Below are positions 37,591-50,745 of a stretch of DNA of 64,000 bases, in pieces (within the stretch, counting starts at the first letter, position 1; the number at the start of each line of letters is the position of its first letter). Origin of the DNA: Petrolisthes cinctipes (Eukaryota > Arthropoda > Malacostraca > Decapoda > Porcellanidae). The notes beneath the pieces were generated by a model. That model saw nothing but the letters and a program-made list of their open reading frames with translations, made no database searches and had not been told where the DNA came from. A program made the position numbers and the translations under genes. The DNA lies in assembly GCA_033782935.1 (NCBI GenBank), contig JAWQEG010000723.1, positions 558,001 through 622,000 on the forward strand, given 5' to 3'.

Positions 37591-40500
37591 TTAGCATGTT
37601 TTTAGCCTATATTTTGAAAATATTCTAGCACTTAGTAGGCATGTACAGATTTCTTCTGGGACCCCAAAATATTGAATTTTCGGGTGTTTTGAGCCTGAAT
37701 TTGATATATAAACGGGTACAGAAGATACATGCACATATTGACTTTGGGCACCAAAAATATCGATTTTCAGCATGTTTTGGGCCTGAATTTTGAAAATACT
37801 CTAACACGGAGTAGGCATGTACAGATCGCTTCTGGGACCCCAAAATATCGAATTTTCGGGTGTTTAGGGCCAGAATTTGAGATATAAACGGGTACAGAAG
37901 ATGCATGCACATATCGACTTTTGGGCACCTAAAAGATCGATTTTCAGTATGTTTTTGGCCTGTATTTTGAAAATACTCTAACACGGAGTAGGCATGTACA
38001 GATACCTTCTGGGACCTCTAAATATCGAATTTTCGGGTGTTTTGGGACTGAATTTGAGATATCGATTTTTTGGCACCTAAAATGTCGATTTTTAGCATGT
38101 TTTTAGCCTATATTTTGAAAATATTCTAGCACTGTGTAGGCATGTACAGATTGCTTCTGGGACCCCAAAATATTGAATTTTCGGGTGTTTTGAGCCTGAA
38201 TTTGAGATATAAACGGGTACAGATGATACATGCACATATTGACTTTGGGCATCTAAATTATCGATTTTCAGCATGTTTTGGGCCTGTATTTTGAAAATAC
38301 TCTAACACTGAGTAGGCATGTACAGATTGCTTCTGGGACCCCAAAATATTGAATTTTCGGGTGTTTTGAGCCTGAATTTGAGATATAAACGGGTACTGAA
38401 GATGCATGCACATATCGACTTTTGTGCACCTAAAAGATCGATTTTCAGTATGTTTTGAGCATGTATTTTGAAAATACTCTAGCACGGAGTAGGCATGTAC
38501 AAATCGCTTCTGGGCCCCTAAATATCGAATTTTCGGGTGTTTTGGGACTGAATTTGAGATATCGACTTTTTGGCACCTAAAAGATCGATTTTTAGCATGT
38601 TTTTAGCCTATATTTTGAAAATATTCTAGCACTGAGTAGGCATGTACAGATTGCTTCTGGAACCCCAAAATATTGAATTTTCGGGTGTTTTGAGCCTGAA
38701 TTTGAGATATAAATTGGTACAGAAGATACATGCACATATTGACTTTGGGCACCAAAAATATCGATTTTCAGCATGTTTTGGGCCTGAATTTTGTAAATAC
38801 TCTAACACGGAGTAGGCATGTACAGATCGCTTCTGGGACCCCAAAATATCGAATTTTCGGGTGGTTAGGGCCAGAATTTGAGATATAAACGGGTACAGAA
38901 GATGCATGCACATATCGACTTTTGGGCACCTAAAATATTTATTTTAAGTATGTTTTTGGCCTGTATTTTGAAAATACTCTAACACGGAGTAGGCATGTAC
39001 AGATACCTTCTGGGACCTCTAAATATCGAATTTTCGGGTGTTATGGGACTGAATTTAAGATATCGATTTTTTGGCACCTATAATATCGATTTTTAGCATG
39101 TTTTTAGCCTATATTTTGAAAATATTCTAGCACTGAGTAGGCATGTACAGATTGCTTCTAGGACCCCAAAATATTGAATTTTCGGGTGTTTTGAGCCTGA
39201 ATTTGAGATATAAACGGGTACAGAAGATACATGCACATATTGACTTTGGGCATCTAAAATATCGATTTTCAGCATGTTTTGGGCCTGTATTTTGAAAATA
39301 CTCTAACACTGAGTAGGCATGTACAGATTGCTTCTGGGACCCCAAAATATTGAATTTTCGGGTGTTTTGAGCCTGAATTTGAGATATAAACGGGTACTGA
39401 AGATGCATGCACATATCGACTTTTGGTCACCTAAAAGATCGATTTTCAGTATGTTTTGAGCATGTATTTTGAAAATACTCTAACACGGAGTAGGCATGTA
39501 CAGATCGCTTCTGGGACCCCTAAATATCGAATTTTCGGGTGTTTTGGGACTGAATTTGAGATATCGACTTTTTGGCACCTAAAAGATCGATTTTTAGCAT
39601 GTTTTTAGCCTATATTTTGAAAATATTCTAGCACTGTACAGATTGCTTCTGGGACCCCAAAATATTGAATTTTCGGGTGTTTTGAGCCTGAATTTGAGAT
39701 ATAAACGGGTACTGAATATGCATGCACATATCGACTTTTGTGCACCTAAAAGATCGATTTTCAGTATGTTTTGAGCATGTATTTTGAAAATACTCTAACA
39801 CGGAGTAGGCATGTACAGATCCCTTCTGGGACCCCTAAATATCGAATTTTCGGGTGTTTTGGGACTGAATTTGAGATATCGACTTTTTGGCACCTAAAAA
39901 ATCGATTTTTAGCATGTTTTTAGCCTATATTTTGAAAATATTCTAGCACTGAGTAGGCATGTACAGATTTCTTCTGGGACCCCAAAATATTGAATTTTCG
40001 GGTGTTTTGAGCCTGAATTTGATATATAAACGGGTACAGAAGATACATGCACATATTGACTTTGGGCACCAAAAATATCGATTTTCAGCATGTTTTGGGC
40101 CTGAATTTTGAAAATACTCTAACACGGAGTAGGAATGTACAGATCGCTTCTGGGACCCCAAAATATCGAATTTTCGGGTGTTTAGGGCCAGAATTTGAGA
40201 TATAAACGGGTACAGAAGATGCATGCACATATCGACTTTTGGGCACCTAAAAGATCGATTTTCAGTATGTTTTTGGCCTGTATTTTGAAAATACTCTAAC
40301 ACGGAGTAGGCATGTACAGATACCTTCTGGGACCTCTAAATATCGAATTTTCGGGTGTTTTGGGACTGAATTTGAGATATCGATTTTTTGGCACCTAAAA
40401 TGTCGATTTTTAGCATGTTTTTAGCCTATATTTTGAAAATATTCTAGCACTGTGTAGGCATGTACAGATTGCTTCTGGGACCCCAAAATATTGAATTTTC

Positions 40501-42226
40501 GGGTGTTTTGAGCCTGAATTTGAGATATAAACGGGTACAGATGATACATGCACATATTGACTTTGGGCATCTAAATTATCGATTTTCAGCATGTTTTGGG
40601 CCTGTATTTTGAAAATACTCTAACACTGAGTAGGCATGTACAGATTGCTTCTGGGACCCCAAAATATTGAATTTTCGGGTGTTTTGAGCCTGAATTTGAG
40701 ATATAAACGGGTACTGAAGATGCATGCACATATCGACTTTTGTGCACCTAAAAGATCGATTTTCAGTATGTTTTGAGCATGTATTTTGAAAATACTCTAA
40801 CACGGAGTAGGCATGTACAAATCGCTTCTGGGCCCCTAAATATCGAATTTTCGGGTGTTTTGGGACTGAATTTGAGATATCGACTTTTTGGCACCTAAAA
40901 GATCGATTTTTAGCATGTTTTTAGCCTATATTTTGAAAATATTCTAGCACTGAGTAGGCATGTACAGATTGCTTCTGGAACCCCAAAATATTGAATTTTC
41001 GGGTGTTTTGAGCCTGAATTTGAGATATAAATTGGTACAGAAGATACATGCACATATTGACTTTGGGCACCAAAAATATCGATTTTCAGCATGTTTTGGG
41101 CCTGAATTTTGTAAATACTCTAACACGGAGTAGGCATGTACAGATCGCTTCTGGGACCCCAAAATATCGAATTTTCGGGTGGTTAGGGCCAGAATTTGAG
41201 ATATAAACGGGTACAGAAGATGCATGCACATATCGACTTTTGGGCACCTAAAAGATCGATTTTAAGTATGTTTTTGGCCTGTATTTTGAAAATACTCTAA
41301 CACGGAGTAGGCATGTACAGATACCTTCTGGGACCTCTAAATATCGAATTTTCGGGTGTTATGGGACTGAATTTAAGATATCGATTTTTTGGCACCTATA
41401 ATATCGATTTTTAGCATGTTTTTAGCCTATATTTTGAAAATATTCTAGCACTGAGTAGGCATGTACAGATTGCTTCTAGGACCCCAAAATATTGAATTTT
41501 CGGGTGTTTTGAGCCTGAATTTGAGATATAAACGGGTACAGAAGATACATGCACATATTGACTTTGGGCATCTAAAATATCGATTTTCAGCATGTTTTGG
41601 GCCTGTATTTTGAAAATACTCTAACACTGAGTAGGCATGTACAGATTGCTTCTGGGACCCCAAAATATTGAATTTTCGGGTGTTTTGAGCCTGAATTTGA
41701 GATATAAACGGGTACTGAAGATGCATGCACATATCGACTTTTGGTCACCTAAAAGATCGATTTTCAGTATGTTTTGAGCATGTATTTTGAAAATACTCTA
41801 ACACGGAGTAGGCATGTACAGATCGCTTCTGGGACCCCTAAATATCGAATTTTCGGGTGTTTTGGGACTGAATTTGAGATATGGACTTTTTGGCACCTAA
41901 AAGATCGATTTTTAGCATGTTTTTAGCCTATATTTTGAAAATATTCTAGCACTGTGTAGGCATGTACAGATTGCTTCTGGGCCCCAAAATATTGAATTTT
42001 CGGGTGTTTTGAGCCTGAATTTGAGATATAAACGGGTACAGAAGATACATGCACATATTGACTTTGGGCATCTAAAATATCGATTTTCAGCATGTTTTGG
42101 GCCTGTATTTTGAAAATACTCTAACACTGAGTAGGCATGTACAGAATGCTTCTGGGACCCCAAAATATTGAATTTTCGGGTGTTTTGAGCCTGAATTTGA
42201 GATATAAACGGGTACTGAAGATGAAT
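37591..42226 (+). repeat. 2318-bp block repeat (37591-39908 and from 39909)
   Basis: Equivalent positions 37591, 38092, 38592 and 39093 recur at 39909, 40410, 40910 and 41411, each 2318 bp away. The period is 501+500+501+325+491 bp. By eye only a handful of substitutions separate the copies over about 2 kb, including an odd taaaatatttattttaag near 38930 against aaagatcgattttaag. The match ends near 41.9 kb, where the 2994-bp pattern takes over. Confidence 0.8.
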
Positions 42227-43403
42227 GCACATATCGAATTTTGGTCACCTAAAAGATCGATTTTCAGTATGTTTTGAGCATGTATTTTGAAAATACTCTA
42301 ACACGGAGTAGGCATGTACAGATCGCTTCTGGGACCCCTAAATATCGAATTTTCGGGTGTTTTGGGACTGAATTTGAGATATCGACTTTTTGGCACCTAA
42401 AAGATCGATTTTTAGCATGTTTTTAGCCTATATTTTGAAAATATTCTAGCACCGTGTAGGCATGTACAGATTGCTTCTGGGACCCCAAAATATTGAATTT
42501 TCGGGTGTTTTGAGCCTGAATTTGAGATATAAACGGGTACAGAAGATACATGCACATATTGACTTTGGGCATCAAAAATATCGATTTTCAGCATGTTTTG
42601 GGCCTGTATTTTGAAAATACTCTAACACTGAGTAGGCATGTACAGATTGCTTCTGGGACCCCAAAATATTGAATTTTCGGGTGTTTTGAGCCTGAATTTG
42701 AGATATAAACGGGTACTGAAGATGCATGCACATATCGACTTTTGTGCGCCTAAAAGATCGATTTTCAATATGTTTTGAGCATGTTTTTTGAAAATACTCT
42801 AACACGGAGTAGGCATGTACAGATCGCTTCTGGGACCTCTAAATATCGAATTTTCTGGTGTTTTGGGACTGAATTTGAGATATCGACTTTTTGGCACCTA
42901 AAAGATCGATTTTTAGCATGTTTTTAGCCTATATTATGAAAATATTCTAGCTCTGTACAAATTGTTTCTGGGACCCCCAAATATTGAATTTTCGGGTGTT
43001 TTGAGCCTGAATTTGAGATATAAACGGGTACAGAAGATACATGCACATATTGACTTTGGGCACCAAAAATATCGATTTTCAGCATGTTTTGGGCCTGAAT
43101 TTTGAAAATACTCTAACACGGAGTAGGCATGTACAGATCGCTTCTGGGACCCCAAAATATCGAATTTTCGGGTGTTTAGGGCCAGAATTTGAGATATAAA
43201 CGGGTACAGAAGATGCATGCACATATCGACTTTTGGGCACCTAAAAGATCGATTTTCAGTATGTTTTTGGCCTGTATTTTGAAAATACTCTAACACGGAG
43301 TAGGCATGTACAGATACCTTCTGGGACCTCTAAATATCGAATTTTCGGGTGTTTTGGGACTGAATTTGAGATATCGATTTTTTGGCACCTAAAATGTCGA
43401 TTT
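40410..43403 (+). repeat. 2994-bp super-repeat, copy 1
   Basis: The block contains six higher-order units of 500, 501, 501, 500, 501 and 491 bp, summing to 2994. The private marks are aaattatcg, acaaatcgcttctgggcccc, ataaattggtac, gggtggttagggcc, cttttggtcacc, agaatgcttctgg, caccgtgtagg, gtgcgcc and ttcaatatg. All of them recur in copy 2 at the same offset. Confidence 0.85.
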
Positions 43404-46397
43404 TTAGCATGTTTTTAGCCTATATTTTGAAAATATTCTAGCACTGTGTAGGCATGTACAGATTGCTTCTGGGACCCCAAAATATTGAATTTTCGGGTGT
43501 TTTGAGCCTGAATTTGAGATATAAACGGGTACAGATGATACATGCACATATTGACTTTGGGCATCTAAATTATCGATTTTCAGCATGTTTTGGGCCTGTA
43601 TTTTGAAAATACTCTAACACTGAGTAGGCATGTACAGATTGCTTCTGTTACCCCAAAATATTGAATTTTCGGGTGTTTTGAGCCTGAATTTGAGATATAA
43701 ACGGGTACTGAAGATGCATGCACATATCGACTTTTGTGCACCTAAAAGATCGATTTTCAGTATGTTTTGAGCATGTATTTTGAAAATACTCTAACACGGA
43801 GTAGGCATGTACAAATCGCTTCTGGGCCCCTAAATATCGAATTTTCGGGTGTTTTGGGACTGAATTTGAGATATCGACTTTTTGGCACCTAAAAGATCGA
43901 TTTTTAGCATGTTTTTAGCCTATATTTTGAAAATATTCTAGCACTGAGTAGGCATGTACAGATTGCTTCTGGAACCCCAAAATATTGAATTTTCGGGTGT
44001 TTTGAGCCTGAATTTGAGATATAAATTGGTACAGAAGATACATGCACATATTGACTTTGGGCACCAAAAATATCGATTTTCAGCATGTTTTGGGCCTGAA
44101 TTTTGTAAATACTCTAACACGGAGTAGGCATGTACAGATCGCTTCTGGGACCCCAAAATATCGAATTTTCGGGTGGTTAGGGCCAGAATTTGAGATATAA
44201 ACGGGTACAGAAGATGCATGCACATATCGACTTTTGGGCACCTAAAAGATCGATTTTAAGTATGTTTTTGGCCTGTATTTTGAAAATACTCTAACACGGA
44301 GTAGGCATGTACAGATACCTTCTGGGACCTCTAAATATCGAATTTTCGGGTGTTATGGGACTGAATTTAAGATATCGATTTTTTGGCACCTATAATATCG
44401 ATTTTTAGCATGTTTTTAGCCTATATTTTGAAAATATTCTAGCACTGAGTAGGCATGTACAGATTGCTTCTAGGACCCCAAAATATTGAATTTTCGGGTG
44501 TTTTGAGCCTGAATTTGAGATATAAACGGGTACAGAAGATACATGCACATATTGACTTTGGGCATCTAAAATATCGATTTTCAGCATGTTTTGGGCCTGT
44601 ATTTTGAAAATACTCTAACACTGAGTAGGCATGTACAGATTGCTTCTGGGACCCCAAAATATTGAATTTTCGGGTGTTTTGAGCCTGAATTTGAGATATA
44701 AACGGGTACTGAAGATGCATGCACATATCGACTTTTGGTCACCTAAAAGATCGATTTTCAGTATGTTTTGAGCATGTATTTTGAAAATACTCTAACACGG
44801 AGTAGGCATGTACAGATCGCTTCTGGGACCCCTAAATATCGAATTTTCGGGTGTTTTGGGACTGAATTTGAGATATCGACTTTTTGGCACCTAAAAGATC
44901 GATTTTTAGCATGTTTTTAGCCTATATTTTGAAAATATTCTAGCACTGTGTAGGCATGTACAGATTGCTTCTGGGCCCCAAAATATTGAATTTTCGGGTG
45001 TTTTGAGCCTGAATTTGAGATATAAACGGGTACAGAAGATACATGCACATATTGACTTTGGGCATCTAAAATATCGATTTTCAGCATGTTTTGGGCCTGT
45101 ATTTTGAAAATACTCTAACACTGAGTAGGCATGTACAGAATGCTTCTGGGACCCCAAAATATTGAATTTTCGGGTGTTTTGAGCCTGAATTTGAGATATA
45201 AACGGGTACTGAAGATGAATGCACATATCGAATTTTGGTCACCTAAAAGATCGATTTTCAGTATGTTTTGAGCATGTATTTTGAAAATACTCTAACACGG
45301 AGTAGGCATGTACAGATCGCTTCTGGGACCCCTAAATATCGAATTTTCGGGTGTTTTGGGACTGAATTTGAGATATCGACTTTTTGGCACCTAAAAGATC
45401 GATTTTTAGCATGTTTTTAGCCTATATTTTGAAAATATTCTAGCACCGTGTAGGCATGTACAGATTGCTTCTGGGACCCCAAAATATTGAATTTTCGGGT
45501 GTTTTGAGCCTGAATTTGAGATATAAACGGGTACAGAAGATACATGCACATATTGACTTTGGGCATCAAAAATATCGATTTTCAGCATGTTTTGGGCCTG
45601 TATTTTGAAAATACTCTAACACTGAGTAGGCATGTACAGATTGCTTCTGGGACCCCAAAATATTGAATTTTCGGGTGTTTTGAGCCTGAATTTGAGATAT
45701 AAACGGGTACTGAAGATGCATGCACATATCGACTTTTGTGCGCCTAAAAGATCGATTTTCAATATGTTTTGAGCATGTTTTTTGAAAATACTCTAACACG
45801 GAGTAGGCATGTACAGATCGCTTCTGGGGCCCCTAAATATCGAATTTTCTGGTGTTTTGGGACTGAATTTGAGATATCGACTTTTTGGCACCTAAAAGAT
45901 CGATTTTTAGCATGTTTTTAGCCTATATTATGAAAATATTCTAGCTCTGTACAAATTGTTTCTGGGACCCCCAAATATTGAATTTTCGGGTGTTTTGAGC
46001 CTGAATTTGAGATATAAACGGGTACAGAAGATACATGCACATATTGACTTTGGGCACCAAAAATATCGATTTTCAGCATGTTTTGGGCCTGAATTTTGAA
46101 AATACTCTAACACGGAGTAGGCATGTACAGATCGCTTCTGGGACCCCAAAATATCGAATTTTCGGGTGTTTAGGGCCAGAATTTGAGATATAAACGGGTA
46201 CAGAAGATGCATGCACATATCGACTTTTGTGCACCTAAAAGATCGATTTTCAGTATGTTTTTGGCCTGTATTTTGAAAATACTATAACACAGAGTAGGCA
46301 TGTACAGATACCTTCTGGGACCTCTAAATATCGAATTTTCGGGTGTTTTGGGACTGAATTTGATATATCAATTTTTTGGCACCTAAAATGTCGATTT
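43404..46397 (+). repeat. 2994-bp super-repeat, copy 2
   Basis: Every private mark of copy 1 recurs 2994 bp downstream, including the short C junction (42953 and 45947). Differences I noticed are few: ctgttacccc near 43647, atatggac near 41881 in copy 1 only, gggacctct against ggggcccct near 42834/45828, and cttttgggcac against cttttgtgcac near 43230/46224. That is close to 99 percent identity by eye, implying very recent duplication or conversion. Confidence 0.85.
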
Positions 46398-46800
46398 TTA
46401 GCATGTTTTTAGCCTATATTTTGAAAATATTCTAGCACTGTGTAGGCATGTACAGATTGCTTCTGGGACCCCAAAATATTGAATTTTCGGGTGTTTTGAG
46501 CCTGAATTTGAGATATAAACGGGTACAGATGATACATGCACATATTGACTTTGGGCATCTAAATTATCGATTTTCAGCATGTTTTGGGCCTGTATTTTGA
46601 AAATACTCTAACACTGAGTAGGCATGTACAGATTGCTTCTGGGACCCCAAAATATTGAATTTTCGGGTGTTTTGAGCCTGAATTTGAGATATAAACGGGT
46701 ATTGAAGATGCATGCACATATCGACTTTTGTGCACCTAAAAGATCGATTTTCAGTATGTTTTGAGCATGTATTTTGAAAATACTCTAACACGGAGTAGGC
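46398..46800 (+). repeat. 2994-bp super-repeat, truncated copy 3
   Basis: The start of the 2994-bp block repeats once more, with acagatgatacatgc and aaattatcg, and one change to gggtattgaag. It diverges after about 46800, where the expected acaaatcgcttctgggcccc is replaced by the ordinary acagatcgcttctgggaccc. This marks the right edge of the amplification. Confidence 0.75.
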
Positions 46801-46897
46801 ATGTACAGATCGCTTCTGGGACCCCTAAATATCGAATTTTCGGGTGTTTTGGGACTGAATTTGAGATATCGACTTTTTGGCACCTAAAATGTCGAAT

Positions 46898-47575
46898 TTA
46901 GCATGTTTTTAGCCTATATTTTGAAAATATTCTAGCTCTGTGTAGGCATGTACAGATTGCTTCTGGGACCCCAAAAAAGTGAATTTTCGGGTGTTTTGAG
47001 CCTGAATTTGAGATATAAACGGGTACAGAAGATACATGCACATATTGACTTTGGGCATCTAAAATATCGATTTTCAGCATGTTTTTAGCCTGTATTTTGA
47101 AAATACTCTAACACTGAGTAGGCATGTACAGATTGCTTCTGGGACCCCCAAATATTGAATTTTCGGGTGTTTTGAGCCTGAATTTGAGATATAAACGGGT
47201 ACAGAAGATACATGCACATATTGACTTTGGGCATCTAAAATATCGATTTTTAGCATGTTTTGGGCTTGTATTTTGAAAATACTCTAACAATGAGAAGGCA
47301 TGTACAGATTGCTTCTGGGACCCCGAAATATTGAATTTTCGGGTGTTTTGAGCCTGAATTTGAGATATAAACGGGTACTGAAGATGCATGCACATATCGA
47401 CTTTTGTGCACCTAAAAGATCGATTTTCAGTATGTTTTGAGCATGTATTTTGAAAATACTCTAACACGGAGTAGGCATGTACAGATACCTTCTGGGACCT
47501 CTAAATATCGAATTTTCTGGTGTTTTGGGACTGAATTTGAGATATCGATTTATTGGCACCTAAAATGTCGATTTT
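46898..47575 (+). repeat. A-A-B-C tetramer with diverged A monomers
   Basis: Equivalent positions 46898 and 47074 are 176 bp apart, so two A1 monomers stand in tandem before B and C. The first carries ccaaaaaagtgaattttc and a shortened tgtcgaatttagcatg start. Similar tandem A pairs occur at 28003/28179 and 52073/52249. Confidence 0.7.
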
Positions 47576-48742
47576 TAGCATGTTTTTCGCCTATATTTTG
47601 AAAATATTCTAGCACTGTGTAGGCATGTACAGATTGCTTCTGGGACCCCAAAATATTGAATTTTCGGGTGTTTTGAGCCTGAATTTCAGATATAAACGGG
47701 TACAGAAGATACATGCACATATTGACTTTGGGCATCTAAAATATCGATTTTTAGCATGTTTTGGGCTGAAATTTTGAAAATACTCTAACACGGAGTAGGC
47801 ATGTACAGATCGCTTCTGGGACCACAAAATATCGACTTTTCGGGTGTTTAGGGCCAGAACTTGAGATATAAACGGGTACAGAAGATGCATGCACATATCG
47901 ACTTTTGGGCACCTAAAAGATCGATTTTCAGTATGTTTTGAGCATGTTTTTTTAAAATACTCTAACACGGAGTAGGCATGTACAGATACCTTCTGGGACC
48001 TCTAAATATCGAATTTTCGGGTGTTTTGAGCCTGAATTTGAGATATAAACGGGTACTGAATATGCATGCACATATCGACTTTTGTGCACCTAAAAGATAG
48101 ATTTTCAGTATGTTTTGAGCATGTATTTTGAAAATACTCTAACACGGAGTAGGCATGTACAGATCGCTTCTGGGACCCCTAAATATCGAATTTTCGGGTG
48201 TTTTAGGACTGAATTTGAGATATCGACTTTTTGGCACCTAAAAGATCGATTTTTAGCATGTTTTTAGCCTATATTTTGAAAATATTTTAGCACTGTACAG
48301 ATTGCTTCTGGGACCCAAAATATTGAATTTTCGGGTGTTTTGAGCCTGAATTTGAGATATAAACGGGTACAGAAGATAAATGCACATATTGACTTTGGGC
48401 ACCAAAAATATCGATTTTCAGCATGTTTTGGGCCTGAATTTTGAAAATACTCTAACACGGAGTAGGCATGTACAGATCGCTTCTGGGACCCCAAAATATC
48501 GAATTTTCGGGTGTTTAGGGCCAGAATTTGAGATATAAACGGGTACAGAAGATGCATGCACATATCGACTTTTGGGCACCTGAGAGATCGATTTTCAGTA
48601 TGTTTTTGGCCTGTATTTTGAAAATACTCTAACACGGATTAGGCATGTACAGATACCTTCTGGGACCTCTAAATATTTAATTTTGGGGTGTTTTGGGACT
48701 GAATTTGAGATATCGATTTATTGGCACCTAAAATGTCGATTT

Positions 48743-50745
48743 TTAGCATGTTTTTCGCCTATATTTTGAAAATATTCTAGCACTGTGTAGGCATGTACAG
48801 ATTGCTTCTGTGACCCCAAAATATTGAATTTTCGGGTGTTTTGAGCCTGAATTTGAGATATAAACGGGTACAGAAGATACATGCACATATTGACTTTGGG
48901 CATCTAAAATATCGATTTTTAGCATGTTTTGGGCTTGTATTTTGAATATACTCTAACACTGAGTAGGCATGTACAGATCGCTTCTGGGACCCCAAAATAT
49001 TAAATTTTCGGGTGTTTTGAGCCTGAATTTGAGATATAAACGGGTACTGAAGATGCATGCACATATCGACTTTTGTGCACCTAAAAGATCGATTTTCAGT
49101 ATGTTTTGAGAATGTATTTTGAAAATACTCTAACACGGAGTAGGCATGTACAGATACCTTCTGGGACCCCTAAATATCGAATTTTCGGGTGTTTTGGGAC
49201 TGAATTTGAGATATCGACTTTTTGGCACCTAAAAAATCGATTTTTAGCATGTTTTTAGCCTATATTTTGAAAATATTCTAGCACTGAGTAGGCATGTACA
49301 GATTGCTTCTGGGACCCCAAAATATTGAATTTTCGGGTGTTTTGAGCCTGAATTTGAGATATAAACGGGTACAGAAGATACATGCACATATTGACTTTGG
49401 GCACCAAAAATATCGATTTTCAGCATGTTTTGGGCCTAAATTCTGAAAATAATCTAACACGGAGTAGGCATGTACAGATCGCTTCTGGTACCCCAAAATA
49501 TCGAATTTTCGGGTGTTTAGGGCCAGAATTTGAGATATGAACGGGTACAGAAGATGCATGCACATATCGACTTTTGGGCACCTGAGAGATCGATTTTCAG
49601 TATGTTTTTGGCCTGTATTTTGAAAATACTCTAACACGGAGTAGGCATGTACAGATACCTTCTGGGACCTCTAAATATTTAATTTTGGGGTGTTTTGGGA
49701 CTGAATTTGAGATATCGATTTATTGGCACCTAAAATGTCGAATTTAGCATGTTTTTCGCCTATATTTTGAAAATATTCTAGCACTGTGTAGGCATGTACA
49801 GATTGCTTCTGGGACCCCAAAATATTGAATTTTCGGGTGTTTTGAGCCTGAATTTGAGATATAAACGGGTACAGAAGATACATGCACATATTGACTTTGG
49901 GCATCTAAAATATCGATTTTTAGCATGTTTTGGGCTTGTATTTTGAATATACTCTAACACTGAGTAGGCATGTACAGATCGCTTCTGGGACCCCAAAATA
50001 TTGAATTTTCGGGTGTTTTGAGCCTGAATTTGAGATATAAACGGGTACTGAAGATGCATGCACATATCGACTTTTGTGCACCTAAAAGATCGATTTTCAG
50101 TATGTTTTGAGCATGTATTTTGAAAATACTCTAACACGGAGTAGGCATGTACAGATCGCTTCTGGGACCCCTAAATATCGAATTTTCGGGTGTTTTGGGA
50201 CTGAATTTGAGATATCGACTTTTTGGCACCTAAAAGATCGATTTTTAGCATGTTTTTAGCCTATATTTTGAAAATATTCTAGCACTGAGTAGGCAGGTAC
50301 AGATTGCTTCTGGGACCCCAAAATATTGAATTTTCGGGTGTTTTGAGCATGAATTTGAGATATAAACGGGTACAGAAGATACATGCACATATTGACTTTG
50401 GGCACCAAAAATATCGATTTTCAGCATGTTTTGGGCCTGAATTTTGAAAATACTCTAACACGGAGTAGGCATGTACAGATCGCTTCTGGGACCCCAAAAT
50501 ATCGAATTTTCGGGTGTTTAGGGCCAGAATTTGAGATATAAACGGGTACAGAAGATGAATGCACATATCGACTTTTGTGCACCTAAAAGATCGATTTTCA
50601 GTATGTTTTTGGCCTGTATTTTGAAAATACTCTAACACGGAGTAGGCATGTACAGATACCTTCTGGGACCTTTAAATATCGAATTTTCGGGTGTTATGGG
50701 ACTGAATTTGAGATATCGATTTTTTGGCACCTATAATATCGATTT
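48743..50745 (+). repeat. Alternating A1/A2 trimers giving a period of about 1,002 bp
   Basis: Trimers starting at 48743, 49244, 49744 and 50245 are A1, A2, A1, A2, followed by A1 at 50746. Intervals are 501, 500, 501 and 501 bp. The missing base is in tgtcgaatttagc near 49740. B subtypes follow A subtypes (B1 with A1, B2 with A2), though C types are partly exchanged. Confidence 0.7.
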
